A DNA stretch of 8,074 nt, from the NCBI GenBank assembly GCA_023489135.1, contig JAMDCE010000245.1:1-8074 (forward strand), written 5' to 3'. Source of the stretch: Chloroflexota bacterium (GTDB taxonomy: Bacteria > Chloroflexota > Chloroflexia > JAMDCE01). The position numbers and the translations under genes were made by a program. Of the stretch, positions 1 through 6,484 are shown piece by piece. The number at the start of each line of letters is the position of its first letter. The stretch's first letter is position 1. A model generated the notes under the pieces. The model was not told where the DNA came from. It was given only the letters and a program-made list of their open reading frames with translations, and ran no database searches.

Positions 1-793
1 ACCCGCCCTGGCCATCGCCGCCGTTATTGCGGATGGTGACGTCTTCGACCAGGACCGGGTAGCCACGTTCCACGGCGATACCATCGGCGCCGAAGCTTTG
101 CACGCCGACGCCATTGTTCTCTACCGTCAGGCGCTGGAAGACCAGGTCGGTGGCCGGTCCCGGAGTGGCGTCAATTCCACTCAGGTGGTTGTCGTGAATG
201 CGCGAATCGCGAATGGTGATGTGGTCGGCTGGGCCGTACATAGGCGCTTCGCCGGAGTATCCCCAGGTGATCCGCACTCCGCCACTGGCGCCACTGAGGT
301 CCAGGTTGGACAGGGTGATATAGGAATTCGTGCCGCGCACGTCCACGCTCACTTCGCTGTAGTTCCGCACGGCGAAGCCATCCAAAACGACGTTCGAAAC
401 ACCCTGGTCGACGATGAAACCGGCCCACTCCGAACCACTACCGTCAAGGGTGACCGCCTCGCCAGAATAGGCGCTGAAGGTTATCGGATTGTTCTGGGCG
501 CCAGACCTGGCCACGGTGACGCTCTCGGCGTAGGTCCCGCTGCGGACGAAAACCGTGTCTCCAGGCTGCACCGCATCTGCGGCGTGCTGAATGGTGCGCC
601 AAGGTTGGGATAGCGTGCCGGGGTCGGCGTCATGTCCTGTTGTGGCGACGTAGAGAGTCCGGGCGGCCGCTGTTTGGAGAGAAGAAAGACGGAGGGGTGC
701 GATGGAGCCGTCGCAAGCGGTCTGTGAAGCAAAGAGAAGCATAAACACGGCCGCCAGCAGGAGCGTTGGAATCAATCTCAAAACCCGTTTCAT
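1..793 (-). CDS. Secreted right-handed parallel beta-helix protein, N-terminal part (runs off left edge)
   Basis: The minus-strand frame is open from ATG at 793 to the window edge, giving 264 codons with no stop. GGAGG lies just upstream of the ATG. Residues 1-27 form a signal peptide (MKRVLRLIP, then a hydrophobic run to about FASQTA). A Cys follows, but QTAC is not a good lipobox, so I favour ordinary export over a lipoprotein. After a short linker comes the usual opening of surface beta-helix proteins: TLYVATTGHDADPGTLSQPW, then RTIQHAADAVQPGDTVFVRSG (split here as RTIQHAADAV / QPGDTVFVRSGTYAE). Short strand-turn repeats follow, such as GFIVDQGVSNVVLDGFAVRN, HITIRDSRIHDNHLSG and VEDVTIRNNGGDGQG. 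The family includes pectate-lyase-like enzymes and adhesins or carbohydrate-binding surface proteins. Catalytic residues would lie in the missing part, so substrate and activity cannot be judged. Confidence 0.85.
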   Translation of the reverse strand, partial: MKRVLRLIPTLLLAAVFMLLFASQTACDGSIAPLRLSSLQTAAARTLYVATTGHDADPGTLSQPWRTIQHAADAVQPGDTVFVRSGTYAESVTVARSGAQNNPITFSAYSGEAVTLDGSGSEWAGFIVDQGVSNVVLDGFAVRNYSEVSVDVRGTNSYITLSNLDLSGASGGVRITWGYSGEAPMYGPADHITIRDSRIHDNHLSGIDATPGPATDLVFQRLTVENNGVGVQSFGADGIAVERGYPVLVEDVTIRNNGGDGQGG

Positions 794-887
794 CACAGTC
801 CTCCATAGCGTCACTATTAGGGCCGTAGGACTGCCGTCAGTAGAAGAACCGGCGAAGTCTCGCCAAGAGTCCAGTCGGGGAAAACGG

Positions 888-913
888 CCCCAGCTCTATT
901 AACATTATCGACA
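888..913 (-). promoter_or_regulatory. Upstream motif shared with the zinc-ribbon gene (copy 1)
   Basis: On the minus strand this reads TGTCGATAAT, three unmatched bases, then AATAGAGCTGGGG. It sits about 110 nt before the start of the beta-helix gene. A copy with 20 of 26 identical bases lies at 7999-8024, about 112 nt before the zinc-ribbon gene. GATAAT is one base from a -10 consensus, so it may be the -10 box of both promoters, but I find no convincing -35 at 16-18 bp. A regulator site is the alternative. Confidence 0.35.
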
Positions 914-945
914 TCTACCATTGCCGGCTTGATGGCCAGGGCGGG

Positions 946-974
946 TTGAACTATCGGGATCAATGTGCTATCAT
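946..974 (+). promoter_or_regulatory. Predicted sigma70-type promoter of the acyl-CoA dehydrogenase gene
   Basis: TTGAAC at 946-951 and TATCAT at 969-974 are separated by exactly 17 bp. A TG at 966-967 gives the extended -10 form TGCTATCAT. This predicts a transcript start near 981 and an untranslated leader of about 84 nt. The leader ends in the ribosome site GGAGGA at 1051-1056, eight bases before the GTG start. Confidence 0.55.
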
Positions 975-1064
975 CCCCCTTCGCCAGATGCGGCCGCCCC
1001 TGGGTCGACGGTTTCTCACTCTTTACATGATACACCACATCTTGAGTCTTGGAGGAGCAGCTAA

Positions 1065-2237
1065 GTGATTGGATTTAGCCTGACCGAGGAGCAGAAGGAC
1101 TTCAGAGAGCTGGCCCACACCTTTGCCGAGCGAGAGATGCGGCCCGTCGCCCCCGAATTCGACGAGAAAGAGGAGATGGCCTGGGAAGTAATCAAGAAGG
1201 CGGCCAAGACAGGGCTACTCTCCTTCCGCTATCCCGAGGAATATGGCGGGGCTGGCATCACCAGTCTGCTCACCGACTGCATCGTGATGGAGGAATTGGC
1301 CTGGGGATGCGCGGGCATCACCACCGCCGCTTCAGGCGGATCTCTGGCGGGCCTTCCCATCCTCCTGGGCGGCACGGAAGCGCAGAAGATGAAATACCTC
1401 TCCACTCTCTGCGCCTCCGATAAACTGACCATCGCCGGCATGTGCCTCACCGAGCCAGCGGCTGGTTCGGATGCCAGCTCGATGAAGACCAACGCCAAAC
1501 GGGAGGGCGACTATTACCTCCTCAACGGACGAAAGTGCTTCATCACTAATGGCGGAATATCGGACTGGTACACCGTCTTCGCCTCCACCGACAAGAGCAA
1601 GGGTTTGAACGGGATAAGTTGTTTCGTCGTGGAAGCCGGCTGGCCAGGGGTCAGCGCGGGCAAGAAGGAACTGAAGATGGGCATTCGCTCGTCCCACACC
1701 GGCGACGTGGTCTTCGACGACGTCCGTGTTCCTGTCGAGAACCTGGTGGGCTCGGAGAACAGAGGTTTCAGCCTCTGCATGCGCATGCTGGACTGGTCCC
1801 GCCCTATGGTCGCTTCTATGGCCGTGGGCGTAGCCAGGGCTGCCCTGGAGTTCGCCATCCAGTACTCCAAGCAGAGGGTTCAATTCGGCAAGCCCATCGC
1901 CAAGCTGCAGGCCATCTCCAGCATGCTGGCCGATATGGCCACGGCGGTGGATGCGGCCAGGATGCTGGTCTGGCGAGCAGCCTGGCTAGCCGATAACGGG
2001 CAGCCTTTTGCCAAGGAATCGGCCATGGCCAAGTGCTACGCGGGCGACACGGCCATGAAGGTGACGACCGACGCGGTGCAGGTTTTGGGCGGTTACGGCT
2101 ACATGCGGGAGTACCCGGTAGAGAAATGGATGCGCGACGCCAAGATCATGCAAATCTACGAGGGAACGGCTCAAATCCAGCGCGAAGTGATCGGCACACA
2201 TCTGCGAGCGTCCAAGCGGACCATGTTTGATTACTAG
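1065..2237 (+). CDS. Acyl-CoA dehydrogenase (short/medium-chain type)
   Basis: This 390-residue FAD flavoprotein has the normal family length. It catalyses alpha,beta-dehydrogenation of an acyl-CoA to a 2-enoyl-CoA and passes electrons to electron-transferring flavoprotein. The order is an N-terminal helical domain (FSLTEEQKDFRE at 4-15, YPEEYGGAG at 56-64), a middle beta domain (LTEPAAGSDAS at 128-138, GRKCFITNG at 155-163, MGIRSS at 205-210), and a C-terminal helical domain with RVQFGKPI at 271-278, LGGYGY at 341-346 and IYEGTAQIQR at 364-373. Glu366 in the YEGT motif is at the position of the catalytic base of butyryl- and medium-chain enzymes, unlike isovaleryl- or long-chain types. GTG at 1065 is chosen because GGAGGA lies eight bases upstream and the protein then begins exactly at the family's conserved start. 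The gene is monocistronic. Substrate is not readable from sequence; a short or branched acyl-CoA would fit the nearby 2-oxoacid oxidoreductase. No ETF gene is in the window. Confidence 0.95.
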   Translation: MIGFSLTEEQKDFRELAHTFAEREMRPVAPEFDEKEEMAWEVIKKAAKTGLLSFRYPEEYGGAGITSLLTDCIVMEELAWGCAGITTAASGGSLAGLPILLGGTEAQKMKYLSTLCASDKLTIAGMCLTEPAAGSDASSMKTNAKREGDYYLLNGRKCFITNGGISDWYTVFASTDKSKGLNGISCFVVEAGWPGVSAGKKELKMGIRSSHTGDVVFDDVRVPVENLVGSENRGFSLCMRMLDWSRPMVASMAVGVARAALEFAIQYSKQRVQFGKPIAKLQAISSMLADMATAVDAARMLVWRAAWLADNGQPFAKESAMAKCYAGDTAMKVTTDAVQVLGGYGYMREYPVEKWMRDAKIMQIYEGTAQIQREVIGTHLRASKRTMFDY

Positions 2238-2278
2238 CTCGGAATCTACTTCGGAAAGGGCCGGTCCGCTAATAGAAG

Positions 2279-2299
2279 GATCACCAGCCCCTGATGGTC
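2279..2299. terminator. Weak hairpin between convergent genes
   Basis: GATCACCAG and CTGATGGTC flank a CCC loop and form a 9-bp stem with one G-U pair and one mismatch. It lies between the stop of the acyl-CoA dehydrogenase gene and the stop of the convergent TM1410-like gene, overlapping the latter by two bases. There is no T tract on either strand, so intrinsic termination is only a possibility. Confidence 0.25.
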
Positions 2300-3320
2300 A
2301 CTCGAAATTCCCATAGGCGTCGACGAGGTCGAGGTAAACCCCGTCGAAACCCTGGGCTGATATTTTGTCAAGATAAGCGAAGACGATGCTTTGCCAGCCG
2401 GGATACCAGTAGCGGACCTGATAGTTGCCCGGCCAGTTGGGGTTCTCGGGGCCCAGCCATGTCGGTGCTCCTCGGTCCGGCCGCCCGTCGTGATTCGCAT
2501 CCCACTTTCCTTGCCAGTACCAGCGGTAGTCCTCCGCCTCCCCTATAGATAGATAGGCCAGAACCTTCCCTCCCAGGCGCTTCTTGAGCGAGGCTATTTC
2601 CCCGGGGGTGAACTTCATCGCCTCACTGCCGTCAAAGGAATAGTCGAGAACAACCAGATCGAATTTAGAATCCCCCAGCGCCCGGAGAAAATCAGATCGG
2701 TTCTGGCGCGCCGACGGCTGAAGTTGGTAGGCCCACTCCCTCACTTGCGGCCAGTTGGCAATGGCGGGCTTATTGGGATGCGGCTCGTGGCCGGGGTTGA
2801 CCACGAGGTAGTCCAGACCCCTCACGGTCGCATAGGGAACGTAGCCTTTAGCCGAGGAGCGCCGGTAAGCTGAGTCGATCTTCTGGCGGATGGCGAGATC
2901 GAACTGCGGAGTATTTTCGTTTCGGAAGGGATAATCGATCGTCAGCACGAGCTTGCCGTTGGCCTTGAACCGATCCAGCTGGGTCTCCAGTTCCTTGGTA
3001 ACCTGCTGAGGCGTGGCCTGGCCGTCCTGGACATAACCGTAATGAAGGTCCTCCTGGACGATGCCCGTAAGCGTCTCAAGGTAGCCCGGCTGGGCGCCCA
3101 GTTCGGCCGCGTTCTGCGCGAAAACGCCAAACTGGGGGTTACTCGCCCGCGCCCGCTTGGCGATAGCGGCAACAAAGCGCACCATCTCCCCGCGGTAATC
3201 GATGGGCTGCACCGAGGCTTGAGTAGACGTGGGGGTCTGATCGGCTTGAAAGTCGAATGCCCCCCGAACGGGGAAGACAAGCATTGTCGCCAAAGCGAAT
3301 GCGGCTAACAGGTTCATCAT
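2298..3320 (-). CDS. TM1410/MJ1477 (GH114-like) TIM-barrel protein, apparently circularly permuted, exported
   Basis: This 340-residue protein resembles the TM1410/MJ1477 family (once called cysteinyl-tRNA synthetase-related, now grouped with GH114 endo-alpha-1,4-polygalactosaminidase-like barrels), probably acting on an extracellular polysaccharide. Residues 1-20 are a hydrophobic export signal lacking a clear basic N-region. The usual family order begins with W-YQLQ and ends with GFxPYxxxRxLD. Here the blocks are swapped. Residues 41-172 carry the usual C-terminal half: EMVRFVAAIAKRAR, FAQN at 67-70, GIVQEDLHYGY with E90-D91, GKLVLTIDYP, then GYVPYATVRGLD. After a linker at about 173-193 comes the usual N-terminal half: WAYQLQ at 196-201, FDLVVLDYS with D226, YLSIGEAEDYR at 256-266, WPGNYQVRYW, and GFDGVYLDLVDAY at 324-336, four residues before the stop. 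All main motifs are present once, so the barrel could be complete. An in-frame stop lies 18 nt upstream of the ATG, and no clear ribosome site is seen. GH114 activity is unproven for this family. Confidence 0.85.
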   Translation of the reverse strand: MMNLLAAFALATMLVFPVRGAFDFQADQTPTSTQASVQPIDYRGEMVRFVAAIAKRARASNPQFGVFAQNAAELGAQPGYLETLTGIVQEDLHYGYVQDGQATPQQVTKELETQLDRFKANGKLVLTIDYPFRNENTPQFDLAIRQKIDSAYRRSSAKGYVPYATVRGLDYLVVNPGHEPHPNKPAIANWPQVREWAYQLQPSARQNRSDFLRALGDSKFDLVVLDYSFDGSEAMKFTPGEIASLKKRLGGKVLAYLSIGEAEDYRWYWQGKWDANHDGRPDRGAPTWLGPENPNWPGNYQVRYWYPGWQSIVFAYLDKISAQGFDGVYLDLVDAYGNFE

Positions 3321-3362
3321 GGCTTCGTTGCGCGACTAGACGAAATTTTCTCTAACACTTCC

Positions 3363-3391
3363 TATATAACTCCTCAGTGCTAAGATTGCAA
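3363..3391 (-). promoter_or_regulatory. Predicted promoter of the TM1410-like gene
   Basis: On the minus strand TTGCAA (3391-3386) and TATATA (3368-3363) are spaced by 17 bp, each matching four of six consensus bases. The predicted transcript start is near 3356, giving a leader of about 36 nt. The TM1410-like gene can therefore be transcribed separately from the oxidoreductase operon that ends 184 nt upstream. Confidence 0.4.
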
Positions 3392-3504
3392 CCCATTGAC
3401 CAAGAGCCGTTCGTCTGCACGACGCGCCCTCGTCGCTAAGAGAGCCATTATGGAGTGAGTAGGGCGTCCCGGCCGGGTGTATGAGGTGACACTTGAGGGG
3501 CGGA

Positions 3505-4056
3505 TCATCGGAGGAAAGCGGACGTGAAGGCCATCCCACGGCGAAGGGCCGCTTCGTTGGCGGGCAGCAGGTGGGCCTTCTTTCCCGAAAGACTCTTCTC
3601 CAGGGCCGCGACGACGTTCTCCACCGACACCACCCCAATGGCCGCCACGACGGCTCCCAGGACGACCACATTTGCCAGACGGTCGTTCCCCATCTCTCCG
3701 GCCACGTCGTTGGCTGGCACCTCGACTAGATTGATATCTGTGCGATGAACACGTCTGTCGATCAGGGAGCGGTTGACCACCAGGGTTCCTCCGGGAAGGA
3801 CCGCGCTTTCGAATTTGTCCAGGGAAGGCGGGTTCATCACGGCGGCTACGTTCGGCTCGGCGATGGTGAGCGAGCCAATCTCCTCATCGGCAATAATCAC
3901 TCCGGCCGAGGCAGTGCCACCACGCATTTCCGGTCCGTAGGAAGGAACCCAGGCCACCTCATTGCCTTGCTTCATAGCCGAATAGGCCAGGACTTGAGCG
4001 GCAAACAAGACTCCCTGACCACCGAAGCCGGCAAAGACTATCTCCTGATACACCAT
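3505..4056 (-). CDS. vorC: 2-oxoacid:ferredoxin oxidoreductase, gamma subunit (VorC/KorC-like)
   Basis: This 183-residue subunit of the pyruvate/2-oxoacid:ferredoxin oxidoreductase gamma family has the usual length. It packs against the alpha/beta core and takes part in CoA and substrate handling. It opens with the glycine-rich GFGGQGV at 10-16, followed by SYGPEMRGG at 39-47, both hallmarks of the family, and ends with conserved helices around ENVVAALE. The start is uncertain by a few codons: AGGAGG overlaps the TAG stop of the beta gene, so ATG at 4056 (three bases on) or GTG at 4053 (six bases on) are likely. Longer in-frame starts to 4107 lie inside the beta gene and lack family similarity. 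Last gene of the operon, coupled to beta. No strong terminator follows in the 184 nt downstream. The vor/kor name rests on the alpha subunit and the substrate is not proven. Confidence 0.9.
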   Translation of the reverse strand: MVYQEIVFAGFGGQGVLFAAQVLAYSAMKQGNEVAWVPSYGPEMRGGTASAGVIIADEEIGSLTIAEPNVAAVMNPPSLDKFESAVLPGGTLVVNRSLIDRRVHRTDINLVEVPANDVAGEMGNDRLANVVVLGAVVAAIGVVSVENVVAALEKSLSGKKAHLLPANEAALRRGMAFTSAFLR

Positions 4057-4063
4057 TCCCCTC

Positions 4064-4852
4064 CTAGCCATCCATCCTGGCCACGGCCTCGCTGACCTTG
4101 AACTCACCCAAAGGGTAGAAGGGAATCATGTGGTCGGTTATCCACCCCAGGGCCTCCGCCGGACTCAGGCCCCAGTTTACCGGGCAAGAGCTCAGAACCT
4201 CGACCAGCGAAAAACCGAGTCTCGCTTGCTGAACTCTGAAGGCTTTCTTGATGGCCGACTTTGCTCGGTGGACGTTTCCGGTAGTGTTGACGGCCGCGCG
4301 GGCGATATAGGCGGGACCATCCTGCGAGGCCAGTAACTCGGCGACCTTGAGCGGCCGGCCGGCGCTAGAGAGATCCCGGCCAAGGGGTGTGGAGGTGGTC
4401 CGTTGGCCCGACAGCGTGGTAGGAGCCATCTGCCCGCCGGTCATACCGTAGATGGCATTATTCACGAAGATAACGGTCATGTTTTCGCCGCGAGCGGCGG
4501 CGTGGACAATCTCGGCGGTGCCTATGGCGGCCAAATCGCCGTCACCCTGATAGGTGAACACAATTCGATCCGGCCTCACTCGCTTCAATCCCGTGGCCAC
4601 GGCTGGGGCCCTTCCATGCAAAGCTTCGACGAAATCCAGGTCAAGGTAGTTATATATCAGGATCGAGCAACCAACGGGGGCCACCCCGATCGACGCAGCG
4701 CGAAGACCCAACTCGTCGATTGTCTCGGCCACCAGCCGGTGGATGATCCCGTGGGTGCAACCCGGACAGTAGTGCGTAGGGGAAGGTGTCATCGAGGCCG
4801 GTCGCTCAAACACCAGCTTCTCAGGCCTGACCTCAGCCTTAGCTGTTAGCAT
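4064..4852 (-). CDS. vorA: 2-oxoacid:ferredoxin oxidoreductase, beta (TPP-binding) subunit (VorA/KorB-like)
   Basis: This 262-residue subunit carries thiamine pyrophosphate and the proximal [4Fe-4S] cluster. The TPP motif starts at GDGD (103-106) and ends at NN (131-132), the expected spacing of about 30. TGGQ follows at 138-141. Cluster ligands look complete: CPGC gives C29 and C32, then C62 in PVGCS, and C223 in SSCP, a spacing close to that of characterised 2-oxoacid:ferredoxin oxidoreductases. Thiamine chemistry and internal electron transfer should therefore work. The ribosome site GAGGAGGT lies in the last codons of the alpha gene, eight bases before ATG; only five bases separate the two frames. 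The gamma gene follows at once. Which 2-oxoacid is used (2-oxoglutarate or branched-chain) cannot be told from this subunit. Confidence 0.93.
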   Translation of the reverse strand: MLTAKAEVRPEKLVFERPASMTPSPTHYCPGCTHGIIHRLVAETIDELGLRAASIGVAPVGCSILIYNYLDLDFVEALHGRAPAVATGLKRVRPDRIVFTYQGDGDLAAIGTAEIVHAAARGENMTVIFVNNAIYGMTGGQMAPTTLSGQRTTSTPLGRDLSSAGRPLKVAELLASQDGPAYIARAAVNTTGNVHRAKSAIKKAFRVQQARLGFSLVEVLSSCPVNWGLSPAEALGWITDHMIPFYPLGEFKVSEAVARMDG

Positions 4853-4857
4853 CCTGG

Positions 4858-5973
4858 TTACCTCCTCACCAGTTCCTCGATAGCTCTTACGACTTCGCCA
4901 GTGGCCGGAACCATCCCTCCCAGACGATTACACAGCCCAACGGGAACACCATTACGCACCGCCAGCTTTACGTCTTCTAACAACTGCCCCTGGCTCATCT
5001 CCACAACCAGCACCGCTTTCACACCCTCGGCCACCTTCGCTAAGGCCTGGTAGGGAAAGGGGAAGAGCGTTAGGGGACGGAATAACCCAGCGTTTAAGCC
5101 TTCTTCTCGCGCTACCTTCACGGCCGAGCGAGCGACGCGACTGCAAGAGCCATAGGCGACGACGACTATGTCGACATCGTCGAGCATAAGCCCATTGTGA
5201 CGGACTTCATTCGCCATTATGGTCTCGTACTTTCGACCCAACTTGCGATTGAGAGCCTCCAGCGGCTCAGGAACCAAATAAAGAGTCTTGATTACGTTCC
5301 TTTCCCGGTCCTCGGCGCCGCTGACGGCCCACGGTTTCACGGGCACGAGAGGCTGGTACTCCTTTAGCTCAACCGGCTCCATCACCTGACCGATGAGACC
5401 GTCGGCCAGCACCATCACGGGGTTTCGATATTTGTCGGCCAGGTCAAAAGCTTGGGCCGTGAAATCCATCGCCTCCTGCACGGACGCAGGAGCCAGCACT
5501 ATGGAGTGGTAATCGCCGTGCCCACCACCCCTGGTTGCCTGAAAGTAGTCACCCTGCGCCGGAAGCACGCCCCCTATTCCGGGACCGGCTCTCATCACAT
5601 TGACAATGACGGCGGGCAGTTCGGCCGCCGCCATCGCCGACATCGCCTCTTGCTTGAGACTGATACCGGGACCGCTCGACGAAGTCATTACCCGAAAGCC
5701 GGCCGCCGCCGCCCCATAGACCATGTTGATGGCCGCCACTTCACTTTCGGCCTGGAGGAATACTCTTCCTAGCTCAGGCATACGCCGGGACATGTACTCC
5801 AGAATCTCGGTCTGCGGGGTAATAGGATAACCGAAATAGGCCTGACAGCCCGCCCTAATCGCTCCTTCGGCCATGGCTTCGTTGCCTTTCATAAGGACCC
5901 GCTCGGCCTTCTCCCCAGTTTGCTGAGCCTCGGCAGCGCTCTTGTCAAGGTCCATCAATGATCTGTCTGTCAT
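4858..5973 (-). CDS. vorB: 2-oxoacid:ferredoxin oxidoreductase, alpha subunit (VorB/KorA-like)
   Basis: This 371-residue alpha subunit of the complex performs CoA-dependent oxidative decarboxylation of a 2-oxoacid to acyl-CoA and CO2 with ferredoxin reduction. The family core begins at MKGNEAMAEGAIRAG (28-42) and continues with GYPITPQTE (48-56), VFLQAESEVAAIN (71-83), SSSGPGISLKQE (98-109), GGGHGDYHSIVLAP (149-162), YGSCSRVAR (274-282) and RPLTLFPFP (299-307). The GYPITPQTE and RGGGHGDYH-type segments resemble proteins annotated VorB (3-methyl-2-oxobutanoate oxidising); KorA is the close alternative. ATG at 5973 is chosen because GGGAG lies five bases upstream; it leaves a polar 27-residue N-terminal extension before the core. 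The frame is open up to a GTG at 6030, but that start has no good ribosome site. Second gene of the operon, 105 nt after the ferredoxin-like gene. Confidence 0.93.
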   Translation of the reverse strand: MTDRSLMDLDKSAAEAQQTGEKAERVLMKGNEAMAEGAIRAGCQAYFGYPITPQTEILEYMSRRMPELGRVFLQAESEVAAINMVYGAAAAGFRVMTSSSGPGISLKQEAMSAMAAAELPAVIVNVMRAGPGIGGVLPAQGDYFQATRGGGHGDYHSIVLAPASVQEAMDFTAQAFDLADKYRNPVMVLADGLIGQVMEPVELKEYQPLVPVKPWAVSGAEDRERNVIKTLYLVPEPLEALNRKLGRKYETIMANEVRHNGLMLDDVDIVVVAYGSCSRVARSAVKVAREEGLNAGLFRPLTLFPFPYQALAKVAEGVKAVLVVEMSQGQLLEDVKLAVRNGVPVGLCNRLGGMVPATGEVVRAIEELVRR

Positions 5974-6078
5974 GGCTGCTCCCTGTGACCACCCAGCCGA
6001 CGACTCCTGCGGTAGACTGGAACGCAACACCGACCCTCTGAGGGCAACTGACCCTCGTCTCGTCCTCGCCGTTCAGGT

Positions 6079-6288
6079 TCAACGGCGCACGGTGATGGCC
6101 ACGTCAGGCCACATTCGGGCGGACAACGTACGTCCAGCGCACCCGCCTTTTCGTTCGCGATGGATCATCGCAGGATGATAGCCATTACTGCTGAGCTGCT
6201 CACCCGTCGTAATCAGTTTGTTGGGACAGACAGACGCGCACAGTTCGCCTACCTTGCCGCTTTCTTCATCAACCGAAATGTGACTCAC
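6079..6288 (-). CDS. Ferredoxin-like delta subunit (VorD/KorD position) with five of eight cluster cysteines lost
   Basis: This 69-residue frame starts at GTG 6288, with GGGGAG upstream, and lies where vor/kor operons normally carry the 2x[4Fe-4S] ferredoxin subunit. Family features remain: length, SVCPNKLI at 19-26, SNGYHPA at 34-40, and ARMWPDVAITV at 57-67. In the first CxxCxxCxxxCP motif, positions 11 and 14 are Gly and only C17 and C21 remain. In the second, C50 remains while positions 53, 56 and 60 are Arg, Ser and Trp. The replacement codons (GGC, GGC, CGT, TCC, TGG) are each one base from TGC or TGT. Neither cluster has a full set of ligands, so electron transfer is not expected. There is no frameshift or internal stop. 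It may be an early pseudogene, a structural subunit without clusters, or damaged sequence; I cannot decide between these. The enzyme could use free ferredoxin directly, as two-subunit relatives do. Confidence 0.6.
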   Translation of the reverse strand: MSHISVDEESGKVGELCASVCPNKLITTGEQLSSNGYHPAMIHRERKGGCAGRTLSARMWPDVAITVRR

Positions 6289-6395
6289 GTGGCTTCTGTT
6301 CTCTCCCCTTGCAGCCTGGCGAGGATATAGGCACCCGTTTTCCGCTCCAGCGAGAAGTGGTATAGTGGATAGTCCAACAGTCCATCTAAATCAAG

Positions 6396-6423
6396 AATAA
6401 ACCCAGGTAAGGCTGTTTGTCAA
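6396..6423 (-). promoter_or_regulatory. Predicted promoter of the 2-oxoacid oxidoreductase operon
   Basis: On the minus strand a perfect TTGACA (6423-6418) is followed after 16 bp by TTTATT (6401-6396), a four-of-six -10. The leader to the GTG of the ferredoxin-like gene would be about 100 nt. The -10 is the weak point, so activator dependence is possible. The left outer repeat arm lies just downstream, at a place where a bound repressor could block transcription. Confidence 0.4.
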
Positions 6424-6455
6424 TAGGGGAGTCTCTCCATTTCCCTCACGGCCCA

Positions 6456-6484
6456 TTGACAAGCCTGGATCGACGGTCTACTAT
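6456..6484 (+). promoter_or_regulatory. Predicted promoter of the FadR-type regulator gene
   Basis: A perfect TTGACA at 6456-6461 and TACTAT at 6479-6484 (four of six) are spaced by 17 bp. The predicted start near 6491 gives a leader of about 80 nt. The -10 sits inside the 6475-6491 palindrome, suggesting negative autoregulation. Confidence 0.5.

Noticed and set aside
98..613. Plus-strand open frame of 171 codons
   Set aside because: It lies antisense to the beta-helix gene, which has a signal peptide, ribosome site and family motifs; the plus-strand translation shows none.
975..1064. Riboswitch or attenuator in the leader of the acyl-CoA dehydrogenase gene
   Set aside because: The leader is short and shows no conserved riboswitch core or terminator/antiterminator pair.
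1332..1883. Minus-strand open frame of 183 codons inside the acyl-CoA dehydrogenase gene
   Set aside because: Antisense shadow of a fully conserved gene in GC-rich DNA, with no recognisable domain.
3468..3477. Palindrome CCCGGCCGGG after the gamma gene as a terminator
   Set aside because: It has no loop and no T tract, and such GC palindromes are common in GC-rich DNA.
4057..4107. Longer N-terminus of the gamma subunit starting inside the beta gene
   Set aside because: The extra residues do not resemble the family, and AGGAGG at the beta stop points to ATG 4056 or GTG 4053.
5974..6030. GTG start giving a 390-residue alpha subunit
   Set aside because: No good ribosome site there, while ATG at 5973 has GGGAG five bases upstream and already lies before the family core.
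6079..6288. A frameshift hiding the missing cysteines of the ferredoxin-like gene
   Set aside because: I read the other frames through both cluster regions; none restores CxxCxxCxxxCP, and the flanking residues are conserved in the original frame.
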